Source: Mucilaginibacter phenanthrenivorans
GTDB lineage: Bacteria > Bacteroidota > Bacteroidia > Sphingobacteriales > Sphingobacteriaceae
Assembly (NCBI RefSeq): GCF_024721155.1
Contig: NZ_JAHVAP010000007.1
Location: forward strand, 248,001 to 312,000
Length of the DNA: 64,000 nt
Direction: 5' to 3'
This document shows positions 8,818-16,715 of this stretch, in pieces. The stretch's first letter is position 1. Each line of letters starts with the position of its first letter. A model generated the notes under the pieces. That model was given only the letters and a program-made list of their open reading frames with translations, was not told the origin of the DNA and made no database searches. The translations under genes and the position numbers were made by a program.

Positions 8818-9384
8818 ATGCACGAGATAGAACCATATTATAAGTGGCGTGACGATTACGTGGCAGCGGAAGATGAATATTCGCCCTTTTATGCTACGCA
8901 GTATAGCGAATTTGAATTTGATAAGCAGGTGTACAATTACCTGCTGCACCCGCAGTGGGATTCGTTCGGTTCAAATACGCTGTATATGAAGGTGCTGTTT
9001 GTTGATTACGAAAAGGGATACAGCATTATTGAATTTATAGGGGAGTGGAACGATGCGATCAACAACGATATCATGCTGATGAAGCGCGAGATCCTGGAGC
9101 TAATGATCGATAACGGCATCAATCATTTTATCCTGATCGGAGAGAACGTGCTGAATTTTCATTCATCCGACGATTGCTACTACGAGGAATGGTTCCAGGA
9201 TGTGGAGGATGGCTGGATAGCAGGCATCAACTTTAGAGATCACGTAATAGACGAGTTTAAGCGCAACAACATCGATTATTACATCAATTTCGGCGGCGTG
9301 CTTGACGATTTGGCCTGGCGGACATTAAAACCTATCCAGGTGTTCAAAAAGGTGGAAGAACAACTGACGAGGAGATTGAATTAG
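8818..9384 (+). CDS. Conserved hypothetical acidic cytosolic protein
   Basis: 188 residues from the ATG at 8818 (MHEIEPYYKWRDDYVAAEDE); the longer in-frame reading runs through the word array and is rejected. The protein is rich in acidic and aromatic residues, with YYEEWFQDVEDGWIAGINF and INFGGVLDDLAWRTLKP as the most distinctive stretches. No signal peptide, membrane segment or catalytic motif is visible. Real coding is supported by codon use and length. No function can be assigned. Confidence 0.85.
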   Translation: MHEIEPYYKWRDDYVAAEDEYSPFYATQYSEFEFDKQVYNYLLHPQWDSFGSNTLYMKVLFVDYEKGYSIIEFIGEWNDAINNDIMLMKREILELMIDNGINHFILIGENVLNFHSSDDCYYEEWFQDVEDGWIAGINFRDHVIDEFKRNNIDYYINFGGVLDDLAWRTLKPIQVFKKVEEQLTRRLN

Positions 9385-9496
9385 TTGACTAGAGATTAGT
9401 TAATTAGAGATCAGGAAAAAGCGAACCGGCTTAAATCGACTAATCGAATCACCTATCGTTAATTTTTCAACTAATCTCTGGCCTCTAATTAACTAA
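9385..9496. repeat. Intergenic word array (GATTAGTTAATTAGAGA type) between convergent genes
   Basis: Left arm GACTAGAGATTAGTTAATTA plus GAGATCAGG, right arm CAACTAATCTCTGG then CTCTAATTAACTAATCAC. The arms are near reverse complements over about 30 bases with a 50-base unrelated loop that itself has GACTAATCGAATC. Confidence 0.85.
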
Positions 9497-10168
9497 TCAC
9501 TGCAATCGCGCTGCCTTCTCAATTTCAGGCAGATCCTTTTTATATTCCTCCACATCCCAATTCAGACTGAATAATTTTGCATAATCAGCTATTGGCTGCA
9601 GGCCCATCGTTTTGCGTTTTTCGTCAACGTGGTCGGGATCGGCAATGGGATAGAAGCACATTTTGCCGGTTGTTTTGTTTCTGAAAAGCTGGCTGCCATA
9701 AATTTGATTCCGTCCTTCGCGCATAGCAACACGGTCTTCCAGCAATGCCAGATTACTGGACAAGGTTTTGCCGTCTTTAACCGCGGTTCTGATCATAGGC
9801 AGGTATTTTTGCTGCGTGGCAAGGTCGGCATGCTGGATTACTAAAAATAAAGCCTGGCTGCCGTTCATGCCTACATCCTGCGGACCGAGCCATCCGTATT
9901 TATCAATAATTGCGGTTACCTTAATTAAGTCGCGGGTATCATTTTCACGAACAACCTTCATAGCCGAATCGGTCTGCGCGCCACTTGCCTTGGTTTTCGA
10001 CAGGTCCTGAGCTCTGTATCTTGCGCCCTGGTCATCCTTGTAAATGGTATCTAGCACCAGCATTAAAGGTTTATTTAGTTTGGCGCTGTCGATGCTAAAG
10101 GTATTAACCTGGGCAAATGATGCGGAGGCAATAAAAAGCAGGGCGGTGAATGTAAAAAAGGCTTTCAT
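9497..10168 (-). CDS. Secreted DUF6624-like protein
   Basis: 223 residues starting MKAFFTFTALLFIASASFAQ, a Sec signal peptide. The diagnostic block is IDKYGWLGPQDVGMNGSQAL then FLVIQHADLATQQKYLPMI and LALLEDRVAMREGRNQIYGS, matching the family annotated as DUF6624 in Bacteroidota. The conserved His, Asp and Arg residues suggest an enzyme or binding protein, but no reaction is known. Single gene, convergent with the gene at 8818. Confidence 0.85.
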   Translation of the reverse strand: MKAFFTFTALLFIASASFAQVNTFSIDSAKLNKPLMLVLDTIYKDDQGARYRAQDLSKTKASGAQTDSAMKVVRENDTRDLIKVTAIIDKYGWLGPQDVGMNGSQALFLVIQHADLATQQKYLPMIRTAVKDGKTLSSNLALLEDRVAMREGRNQIYGSQLFRNKTTGKMCFYPIADPDHVDEKRKTMGLQPIADYAKLFSLNWDVEEYKKDLPEIEKAARLQ

Positions 10169-10308
10169 AGTAGGTTTGTAATTTTTTGTTCAGATCAAAT
10201 AAAACGGGCAATGCTTCCGTTAATTGTTAAACTAAACTTTTTCTTCAATTGCATGTCTAAATCTCAATTCAATAACTAAATTTGAATAATAAATTTTTTA
10301 AATTAAAA

Positions 10309-11040
10309 ATGGAAAATAACAGATCAACTGACGTTTATAATAACGTTATACAAATTAATGAAACAGATACTTCACGTAAGTTTTTAGCTAATGTATTCAT
10401 GTGGATGTTTGTGGCATTGGGTGTATCTGCATTATGTGCTTATATATTCGCGAATGACACATCTTTGATGCGCATGATGGTTAATGAAGAAACCCGCCAG
10501 TTATCTGGCTTCGCTTACCTTGTAATGTTTGCACCTCTTGCATTTGTGCTTTTAATGCGGTTTGGCTTGAACCGAATTTCATACCCTGTACTTGCCCTTT
10601 TATTTGTTGCTTATGCAGCAGTAACCGGTATTAGCCTAAGTTTTATATTACTTGCTTTTACTGCATCATCAGTTTTGGGCGTGTTTTTAACGTCATCGGT
10701 AGTGTTCGGTGTAATGGCAATTGCCGGTTATACAACTAAGCAGGACTTAACAAAATTTGGTTCAATTTTAATCATGTTTCTTATCGGAATCGTTGTAGCA
10801 TCATTGGTTAATATGTTTCTACACAGTTCAGGCCTTGATATGCTTATTAGCTATATAGGTGTTGCGGTATTTGTTGGCTTAACTGCTTACGACGTTCAAA
10901 AACTAAAACAAATCGGCGCCGGTTTGACCTATGGTGATGCTACTGCATCAAAAATGGCATTGATGGGCGGCTTAACCCTTTATCTTGATTTTATCAACCT
11001 GTTCCTTTTCTTATTGCGTTTATTCGGAAGAAGGAGATAA
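10309..11040 (+). CDS. Bax inhibitor-1/YccA family membrane protein
   Basis: 243 residues with about seven hydrophobic segments, the first at FLANVFMWMFVALGVSALCA. The C-terminal half has GVAVFVGLTAYDVQKLKQIG and LYLDFINLFLFLLRLFGRR, diagnostic for the BI-1/YccA (TMBIM) family, including the paired Asp residues proposed to form the pH-sensing site for Ca2+ leak. Inner membrane. The start at 10309 (MENNRSTDVYNN) is preferred over the upstream in-frame ATG at 10282. A strong terminator follows. Confidence 0.92.
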   Translation: MENNRSTDVYNNVIQINETDTSRKFLANVFMWMFVALGVSALCAYIFANDTSLMRMMVNEETRQLSGFAYLVMFAPLAFVLLMRFGLNRISYPVLALLFVAYAAVTGISLSFILLAFTASSVLGVFLTSSVVFGVMAIAGYTTKQDLTKFGSILIMFLIGIVVASLVNMFLHSSGLDMLISYIGVAVFVGLTAYDVQKLKQIGAGLTYGDATASKMALMGGLTLYLDFINLFLFLLRLFGRRR

Positions 11041-11060
11041 TAACTGCATTCTTTATAAAA

Positions 11061-11092
11061 AAGCTGCCTGCAAACACAGGCAGCTTTTTTTG
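11061..11092 (+). terminator. Rho-independent terminator after the BI-1 gene
   Basis: A perfect 10 bp stem AAGCTGCCTG/CAGGCAGCTT with a 6-base loop and seven T. Confidence 0.92.
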
Positions 11093-11180
11093 TTTACGGT
11101 AATTTTTTCTTGCCTCTTGATTCTTACTTTTCTGATTCTATTTCCCCTGTCATTTCTTATCCTATGACAACTAAAATCTA

Positions 11181-11211
11181 TTGCAAAATGCCTGTTTATT
11201 CTGCATCTTTG
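11181..11211 (+). promoter_or_regulatory. Promoter of the metH-metF unit
   Basis: TTG at 11181 and CATCTTTG at 11204-11211 are 20 bases apart, matching the Bacteroidota -33/-7 (TAnnTTTG) promoter apart from one base. The expected start of RNA falls at the first base of the SAM riboswitch. Confidence 0.6.
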
Positions 11212-11216
11212 TGGTG

Positions 11217-11320
11217 CTTATGGAGAAAGACGGAGGGATAGACCCTGCGATGTCTTAGCAACCTGTACTTACAAGGTGCTACATTCTACCCGGCAGCCAA
11301 ACGGCCCCGGGAAAGATAAG
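11217..11320 (+). promoter_or_regulatory. SAM-I (S-box) riboswitch
   Basis: CTTAT (11217) pairs with ATAAG (11316-11320) as the P1 stem. Between them are GGAGGGATAGACCCTGCGA, TTAGCAACC, AAGGTGCTACATTC and GGGAAAGATAAG, the conserved blocks of the SAM-I aptamer. It precedes metH by 164 bases. Downstream, CGAAAGTC (11321) can pair with GACTTTTCG and is followed by a T-rich stretch, a plausible expression platform. High S-adenosylmethionine should lower metH and metF expression. Confidence 0.93.
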
Positions 11321-11367
11321 CGAAAGTCAAATAACACCCGACTTTTCGAGATAAGCTTTTAGTTTTT

Positions 11368-11484
11368 TTGATTGCACTGATTAGAGATGATTACACCGAT
11401 AGCTGCACTTGTGCTGGATAAATCGACGAAATACAAATCAATAATCGGTGAAATCAAAATCAAATAATCGGTGAAATCATTATA
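11368..11484. repeat. Intergenic word array (GATTTCACCGATTA type)
   Basis: Left arm TTGATTGCACTGATTAGAGA and GATTACACCGATAG, right arm AATCGGTGAAATC twice. It fills the space between riboswitch and metH start, so it lies inside the metH leader RNA. Same word as 3482-3552. Confidence 0.8.
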
Positions 11485-14400
11485 ATGGATATTAGAAAAG
11501 AATTAGAAAAACGAATCCTGGTTATTGACGGGGCAATGGGTACCATGATCCAGCGGTATCAATTAACCGAGGCCGATTTCCGTGGTGAACGTTTTCGTGA
11601 GCATACTTCCGATTTGCAGGGCAATAATGACCTGCTGAATATTACCCGCCCGGATATCATCAAAGCTATTCACGCTGAATATTTGGATGCAGGTGCTGAT
11701 ATTATTGAAACAAATACCTTTAGCACGCAGCGCATTTCGCTGGCAGATTATGCACTTGAAGAGCTGGCTTATGAGCTAAGCTACGAAGGTGCCCGCATTG
11801 CCCGCGAGGTTGCTGATGAATACAATATAAAAAATCCGGCGAAGCCGCGCTTTGTGGCAGGTGCTGTTGGGCCTACAAACCGTACTGCTTCTTTATCGCC
11901 GGACGTTAATGACCCGGGTTATCGTGCTGTTACATTCGATGATCTTGCTGGAGCTTATTACGACCAGGTTAGGGGATTAGTGGACGGTGGCTCTGATATG
12001 CTGTTGGTTGAAACTATATTTGATACGCTGAATGCAAAGGCTGCTTTGTTTGCGATAAACCGTTATGCAAATGAATCAGGCAAACATTTGCCGATCATGA
12101 TCTCCGGTACTATTACTGATGCTTCGGGTCGTACCTTATCAGGACAAACCGTTGAAGCATTTTGGGATTCGGTTAGTCACGCCAATTTACTATCAGTTGG
12201 GTTGAATTGTGCTTTGGGAGCAAAGGAAATGCGGCCGCACATCCAGGAATTGTCTGAAAAGGCCAACGTATATATTTCAGCTTATCCGAATGCGGGCTTA
12301 CCGAATGAGTTTGGCCAGTATGATGAAACCGCACATGAAACTGCGCACCAGGTTGATGACTTTATAAAAAACGGCCTGGTGAATATAGTTGGCGGATGCT
12401 GTGGGACTACACCTGAACACATTAAATGTATTGCTGAGAAAGCCGCCAAGTATCCGCCACGCCTGATCCCGGACATTGAGCCGTTCATGAGGCTAAGCGG
12501 ACTGGAAGCTGTTACCATCACGCCCGAAAGCATCTTCGTAAACGTGGGTGAGCGTACCAATATCACAGGTTCGCCTAAATTTTCAAAGCTGATTTTGGCC
12601 GAGGATTACGAAGCCGCTTTAACGGTTGCCCGTCAGCAGGTAGAAGGCGGTGCGCAGGTGATCGACATCAACATGGATGAGGGAATGATCGATTCTGAAG
12701 CCGTGATGGTGAAGTTTTTGAACCTTGTTGCTTCTGAACCCGATATTGCCAAGCTGCCCATTATGATAGATTCGTCAAAATGGTCGGTTATCGAGGCTGG
12801 TTTGAAATGTATCCAGGGTAAGGGGATTGTAAACTCTATCTCGCTAAAGGAAGGCGAGGAAAAGTTTAAGGAGCAGGCACGTAAGATCTTGAGCTATGGT
12901 GCGGCTACCGTGGTAATGGCATTTGATGAAACCGGCCAGGCCGATTCGTTACAGCGCAGGACTGAGATCTGTAAGCGATCATATGATATATTGGTGAACG
13001 AGGTAGGTTTTCCACCTCAGGACATCATCTTCGACCCCAATATTTTAACAGTAGCTACCGGACTTGAAGAACATAACAACTATGCAGTTGACTTTATTGA
13101 AGCTACCCGCTGGATCAAACAAAACCTGCCGTATGCTAAAGTTAGCGGCGGGGTAAGTAATATTTCATTCTCGTTCCGCGGTAACAACACCGTGCGCGAA
13201 GCAATGCACTCTGCGTTTCTTTACCACGCTATAAAGGCTGGAATGGATATGGGGATTGTAAACGCAGGGATGCTGGAAGTTTACCAGGAGATCCCAAAGG
13301 ATCTATTGGAATTAGTGGAAGATGTTTTATTGAACCGTCGTCCGGATGCCACTGAACGTTTGGTTGAATTTGCCGATACCATAAAAAGTAAGGGCAAGGT
13401 AATTGAGCGCGACGAGGAATGGCGCAAGGGAACCGTGCAGGAGCGTTTATCGCACGCATTGGTAAAAGGTATCATTGAATACCTTGATGATGATGTTGAG
13501 GAAGCAAGGCAAGCCTACGCCAAGCCACTGGAAGTGATCGAAGGACCATTAATGGACGGTATGAACATAGTAGGGGACCTTTTTGGTGCGGGCAAGATGT
13601 TTTTGCCGCAGGTGGTAAAATCTGCCCGTGTAATGAAAAAGGCGGTTGCCTACCTGCTGCCATTCATTGAGCTGGAGAAGCAGCGTGTTATTGATGCCGG
13701 GGAGGATTCAAGCGGGAGCAGGGCAAACGCAGGTAAGATCCTGATGGCGACCGTTAAGGGTGATGTGCATGATATAGGTAAAAATATAGTAGGCGTTGTA
13801 TTGGCTTGTAATAACTTCGAGGTGATAGACCTTGGCGTGATGGTGCCGGCGCAACGCATTATCGAAGAAGCTAAAAAACAAAACGTAGATATAATAGGGC
13901 TAAGCGGGTTGATCACGCCATCGCTTGATGAAATGGTTCATTTTGCTAAGGAAATGGAGCGTGAAGGGTTTACTATTCCTTTGATCATTGGTGGGGCGAC
14001 AACATCCCGGATCCATGCCGCGGTGAAAGTGGCGCCTAACTATTCGGGGGCTGCCATTCATGTGCTGGATGCTTCGCGAAGTGTTACTGTGTGCAGCAGT
14101 TTGATGAGCAAGGATAATAGGGATGCTTATATCAACGGGATAAAGGATGAATACGCCAAGGCACGCGAGGCGCATTTGAACAAACGCTCTGATAAGCGTT
14201 TTGTATCTATTGATCAGGCCAGGAAGGAAAAGTTCCAGATCAGTTTGGATGGCGATGTGGCACAGAAGCCGACGTTTACCGGAACAAAAGTATTGGAAGA
14301 TTATCCCATGGAGGAACTGTTGCCTTATATTGACTGGACGCCGTTTTTCCATACCTGGGAACTGCGCGGCAGTTATCCGAAGATCTTTGCCGATAAGTTT

Positions 14401-15174
14401 GTGGGCGATGAAGCAAAAAAACTTTTTGATGATGCGCAGGTATTGTTAAAAAGAATAGTTGACGATAAGTTGCTACATGCAAACGGCGTGATCGGTTTCT
14501 GGCCGGCCAACAGCGTAGGTGATGATATCGAATTGTACACTGACGAAACCCGCAAAACATTGCTAACCCGTATTCACACCTTACGCCAGCAGGCTGAAAA
14601 GGTTAAAGGTGATCCATATTATGCGCTGTCGGATTTCATCGCTACAAAAGAAAGCGGCGTACCTGATTATTTTGGCGGATTTGCTGTAACCACAGGGATC
14701 GGCTGCGACGAGTTGGTTGCTGAATTCGAAGCTGATCATGACGATTACAACAGCATTATGGCTAAAGCCTTGGCCGACCGTTTAGCAGAAGCCTTCGCCG
14801 AAAAAATGCATGAGCTGGTACGTAAGGAATATTGGGGTTACTCAAAAGGTGAACAACTGAGCACCGATGACCTGATAAAGGAAGAATACCAGGGCATCCG
14901 CCCGGCGCCGGGTTATCCCGCCTGTCCGGATCATACGGAAAAAACTACCTTGTTTGAAATATTGCAGGCAGAAGATAACGCACAAATGCACCTCACCGAA
15001 AGCCTGGCCATGACGCCGGCAGCGTCTGTAAGCGGATTTTATTTTGCACATCCGCAGGCAAGGTACTTTGGATTAGGGAAGATTAGCAAGGATCAGGTTG
15101 AAGATTATGCAAAAAGAAAAAATATGGATTTGGGAACAGCCGAAAGGTGGCTGGGACCTAATATAAACTACTAA
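11485..15174 (+). CDS. metH: Cobalamin-dependent methionine synthase MetH
   Basis: 1229 residues, the full four-module enzyme. Homocysteine domain 1-325 with zinc ligands in GLNCALG and GGCCGTTPEH; methyltetrahydrofolate (pterin) domain about 345-630 with VNVGERTNITGSPKF; cobalamin cap and binding domains about 645-900 with GDVHDIGKNIVG (near 760), whose His is the lower cobalt ligand; activation domain about 930-1229 with RPAPGYPACPDH, which binds S-adenosylmethionine. It methylates homocysteine using 5-methyl-THF. Controlled by the upstream SAM riboswitch and followed by metF, which makes its methyl donor. No sign of truncation. Confidence 0.98.
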   Translation: MDIRKELEKRILVIDGAMGTMIQRYQLTEADFRGERFREHTSDLQGNNDLLNITRPDIIKAIHAEYLDAGADIIETNTFSTQRISLADYALEELAYELSYEGARIAREVADEYNIKNPAKPRFVAGAVGPTNRTASLSPDVNDPGYRAVTFDDLAGAYYDQVRGLVDGGSDMLLVETIFDTLNAKAALFAINRYANESGKHLPIMISGTITDASGRTLSGQTVEAFWDSVSHANLLSVGLNCALGAKEMRPHIQELSEKANVYISAYPNAGLPNEFGQYDETAHETAHQVDDFIKNGLVNIVGGCCGTTPEHIKCIAEKAAKYPPRLIPDIEPFMRLSGLEAVTITPESIFVNVGERTNITGSPKFSKLILAEDYEAALTVARQQVEGGAQVIDINMDEGMIDSEAVMVKFLNLVASEPDIAKLPIMIDSSKWSVIEAGLKCIQGKGIVNSISLKEGEEKFKEQARKILSYGAATVVMAFDETGQADSLQRRTEICKRSYDILVNEVGFPPQDIIFDPNILTVATGLEEHNNYAVDFIEATRWIKQNLPYAKVSGGVSNISFSFRGNNTVREAMHSAFLYHAIKAGMDMGIVNAGMLEVYQEIPKDLLELVEDVLLNRRPDATERLVEFADTIKSKGKVIERDEEWRKGTVQERLSHALVKGIIEYLDDDVEEARQAYAKPLEVIEGPLMDGMNIVGDLFGAGKMFLPQVVKSARVMKKAVAYLLPFIELEKQRVIDAGEDSSGSRANAGKILMATVKGDVHDIGKNIVGVVLACNNFEVIDLGVMVPAQRIIEEAKKQNVDIIGLSGLITPSLDEMVHFAKEMEREGFTIPLIIGGATTSRIHAAVKVAPNYSGAAIHVLDASRSVTVCSSLMSKDNRDAYINGIKDEYAKAREAHLNKRSDKRFVSIDQARKEKFQISLDGDVAQKPTFTGTKVLEDYPMEELLPYIDWTPFFHTWELRGSYPKIFADKFVGDEAKKLFDDAQVLLKRIVDDKLLHANGVIGFWPANSVGDDIELYTDETRKTLLTRIHTLRQQAEKVKGDPYYALSDFIATKESGVPDYFGGFAVTTGIGCDELVAEFEADHDDYNSIMAKALADRLAEAFAEKMHELVRKEYWGYSKGEQLSTDDLIKEEYQGIRPAPGYPACPDHTEKTTLFEILQAEDNAQMHLTESLAMTPAASVSGFYFAHPQARYFGLGKISKDQVEDYAKRKNMDLGTAERWLGPNINY

Positions 15175-15181
15175 AAAATCT

Positions 15182-15287
15182 GTCATTGCGAGGAGGAACG
15201 ACGAAGCAACCTCGTAGCTATGCATGACAGCAATGCATTGGCGTTAATGCACGGCGACGAGGTTGCCGCGCTACGCTCGCAATGACA
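15182..15287. repeat. Dispersed inverted repeat, GTCATTGCGAGG family, copy 1
   Basis: Begins GTCATTGCGAGGAGGAACGA and ends GCTACGCTCGCAATGACA; inner part has GAAGCAACCTCG facing CGAGGTTGC, and a loop with GCATTGGCGTTAATGCACGG. It lies between metH and metF. Confidence 0.9.
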
Positions 15288-15333
15288 TGTTATATAAAAC
15301 GCTCTTAAATATTTGACCCGGACAGGATCACAA

Positions 15334-16287
15334 ATGAAAATAACAGAACACATACAAAACGCAAAAGGCAAAACCCTTTTTTCATTCGAACTTTTACCGC
15401 CGGTTAAGGGGCAAAGCATCCAGGGGATTTATGATGCTATTGATCCGCTGATGGAGTTTAATCCGCCATTTATTGATGTAACCTATCATCGGGAGGATTA
15501 TATTTATAAGCAACATGAAAACGGTTTGCTTGAAAAGGTAGCTTACCGTAAGCGCCCCGGGACAGTGGCTATTTGCGCGGCCATCATGAACCGGTACAAG
15601 GTTGATGCCGTGCCGCACCTGATCTGTGGTGGTTTTACCAAAGAGGAAACCGAAAATGCGTTGATCGACCTACAGTTTTTAGGCATCGATAACGTGTTGG
15701 TTTTGCGCGGCGATGCCCGGCATGCAGATACCTCGTTTATCCCAACTCCCGGCGGACATTCGTATGCCACTGATCTGTTACAGCAGGTTGTCGACATGAA
15801 CAACGGTAAGTACCTGTATGAGGATCATGAGGTGGTAAACGCTAATTTTTGCATCGGCGTTGCCGGATATCCTGAAAAGCACTTTGAGGCCCCAAACCTT
15901 AAAACTGACTTTAAATACCTGAAACAAAAGGTAGATATGGGCGCCGAATTCATAGTTACACAGATGTTTTTTGATAATAGCAAATATGTTGAGTTTGTGA
16001 AGCAATGTCGTGAAAACGGAATCAATGTGCCGATCATTCCGGGTTTAAAGCCGATCACCTCGTCCAAACAACTCATCAACCTGCCAAAGATCTTTCATAT
16101 TGATATTCCGGAAGATTTGAGCGACGCGGTTCATAATTGTAAATCGGAAAAGGAAGTAAGGGAAGTTGGAATAGAGTGGATGATCAACCAATGTAAGGAA
16201 CTGGTAACTGTTGGAGCGCCTGTGTTGCATTTTTATACCATGAGCAATCCCGGGCCAACGAAAAGGATTGCAGAAGCGATATTTTAG
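15334..16287 (+). CDS. metF: Methylenetetrahydrofolate reductase
   Basis: 317 residues from ATG 15334 (MKITEHIQNAKGKTLFSFEL). TIM-barrel flavoprotein with FSFELLPP near the N-terminus, the FAD-binding block LVLRGDARH, GVAGYPEKH and the folate-site stretch FIVTQMFFDNSKY. It reduces 5,10-methylene-THF to 5-methyl-THF, the substrate of MetH. Lies 160 bases after metH on the same strand with a dispersed repeat between; likely shares the SAM-controlled transcript. Followed by a perfect 8-bp tandem array. Confidence 0.96.
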   Translation: MKITEHIQNAKGKTLFSFELLPPVKGQSIQGIYDAIDPLMEFNPPFIDVTYHREDYIYKQHENGLLEKVAYRKRPGTVAICAAIMNRYKVDAVPHLICGGFTKEETENALIDLQFLGIDNVLVLRGDARHADTSFIPTPGGHSYATDLLQQVVDMNNGKYLYEDHEVVNANFCIGVAGYPEKHFEAPNLKTDFKYLKQKVDMGAEFIVTQMFFDNSKYVEFVKQCRENGINVPIIPGLKPITSSKQLINLPKIFHIDIPEDLSDAVHNCKSEKEVREVGIEWMINQCKELVTVGAPVLHFYTMSNPGPTKRIAEAIF

Positions 16288-16290
16288 GGG

Positions 16291-16410
16291 AGTCCGAAAG
16301 TCCGAAAGTCCGAAAGTCCGAAAGTCCGAAAGTCCGAAAGTCCGAAAGTCCGAAAGTCCGAAAGTCCGAAAGTCCGAAAGTCCGAAAGTCCGAAAGTCCG
16401 AAAGTCCGAA
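16291..16410. repeat. Perfect tandem repeat, 15 copies of AGTCCGAA
   Basis: Exactly 120 bases made of fifteen identical 8 bp units, starting three bases after the metF stop. Both strands are open in some frames, giving an artificial LSDFRTFG-type peptide that is not a gene. The same word appears in reverse at 28.1 kb. Confidence 0.98.
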
Positions 16411-16445
16411 GCACATTATGTTAACTCCGGATAATTCTTAATAGA

Positions 16446-16478
16446 AGATTTGCGAAGTTTGAAAAACTTCGCAAATCT
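16446..16478. repeat. 15 bp perfect inverted repeat
   Basis: AGATTTGCGAAGTTT and its complement around GAA. The TTGCGAAGT core is also the core of the palindrome at 27058-27090. Confidence 0.85.
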
Positions 16479-16492
16479 AGTCCACCAACCCC

Positions 16493-16628
16493 GTGGCTGT
16501 GTCCCCACAGCCACTTCCGGAATGCCATGTGGTGAGACCAATGCCGGTATAAAGGTTCCTGAAATCATTTTATCCTATAAATTTTAGTTCAAACCATAAG
16601 CATAGGCCGGCTGTGAGGACACAGCCGG
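16493..16628. repeat. Pair of related hairpins (GGCTGTG words)
   Basis: GTGGCTGTG...CACAGCCAC at 16493-16514 and CCGGCTGTG...CACAGCCGG at 16607-16628, about 90 bases apart. They share the GGCTGTG/CACAGCC core. No gene lies between 16411 and 16715. Confidence 0.7.
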
Positions 16629-16651
16629 AGGGGAAGGGAGAATGAAAAAAC

Positions 16652-16677
16652 AAAAAAGCCCGCTTTTCAGCAGGCCT
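16652..16677 (-). terminator. Terminator of the M13 peptidase gene
   Basis: On the minus strand GCCTGCT-gaaa-AGCGGGC is followed by six T, 40 bases past the stop of the gene at 16716. A small word array (CTATGGTC, GTCCATGG, CTATGGTC) lies between at 16681-16710. Confidence 0.8.
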
Positions 16678-16715
16678 TTCCTATGGTCTATCGTCCATGG
16701 ACTATGGTCCAAAAA

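Noticed and set aside
16291..16410. CRISPR array
   Set aside because: Units are contiguous 8-mers with no spacers and no cas genes; the other word arrays also lack regular spacers.
16045..16416. Open frame with repeating LSDFRTFG
   Set aside because: An artefact of the 8 bp tandem repeat, antisense to metF.
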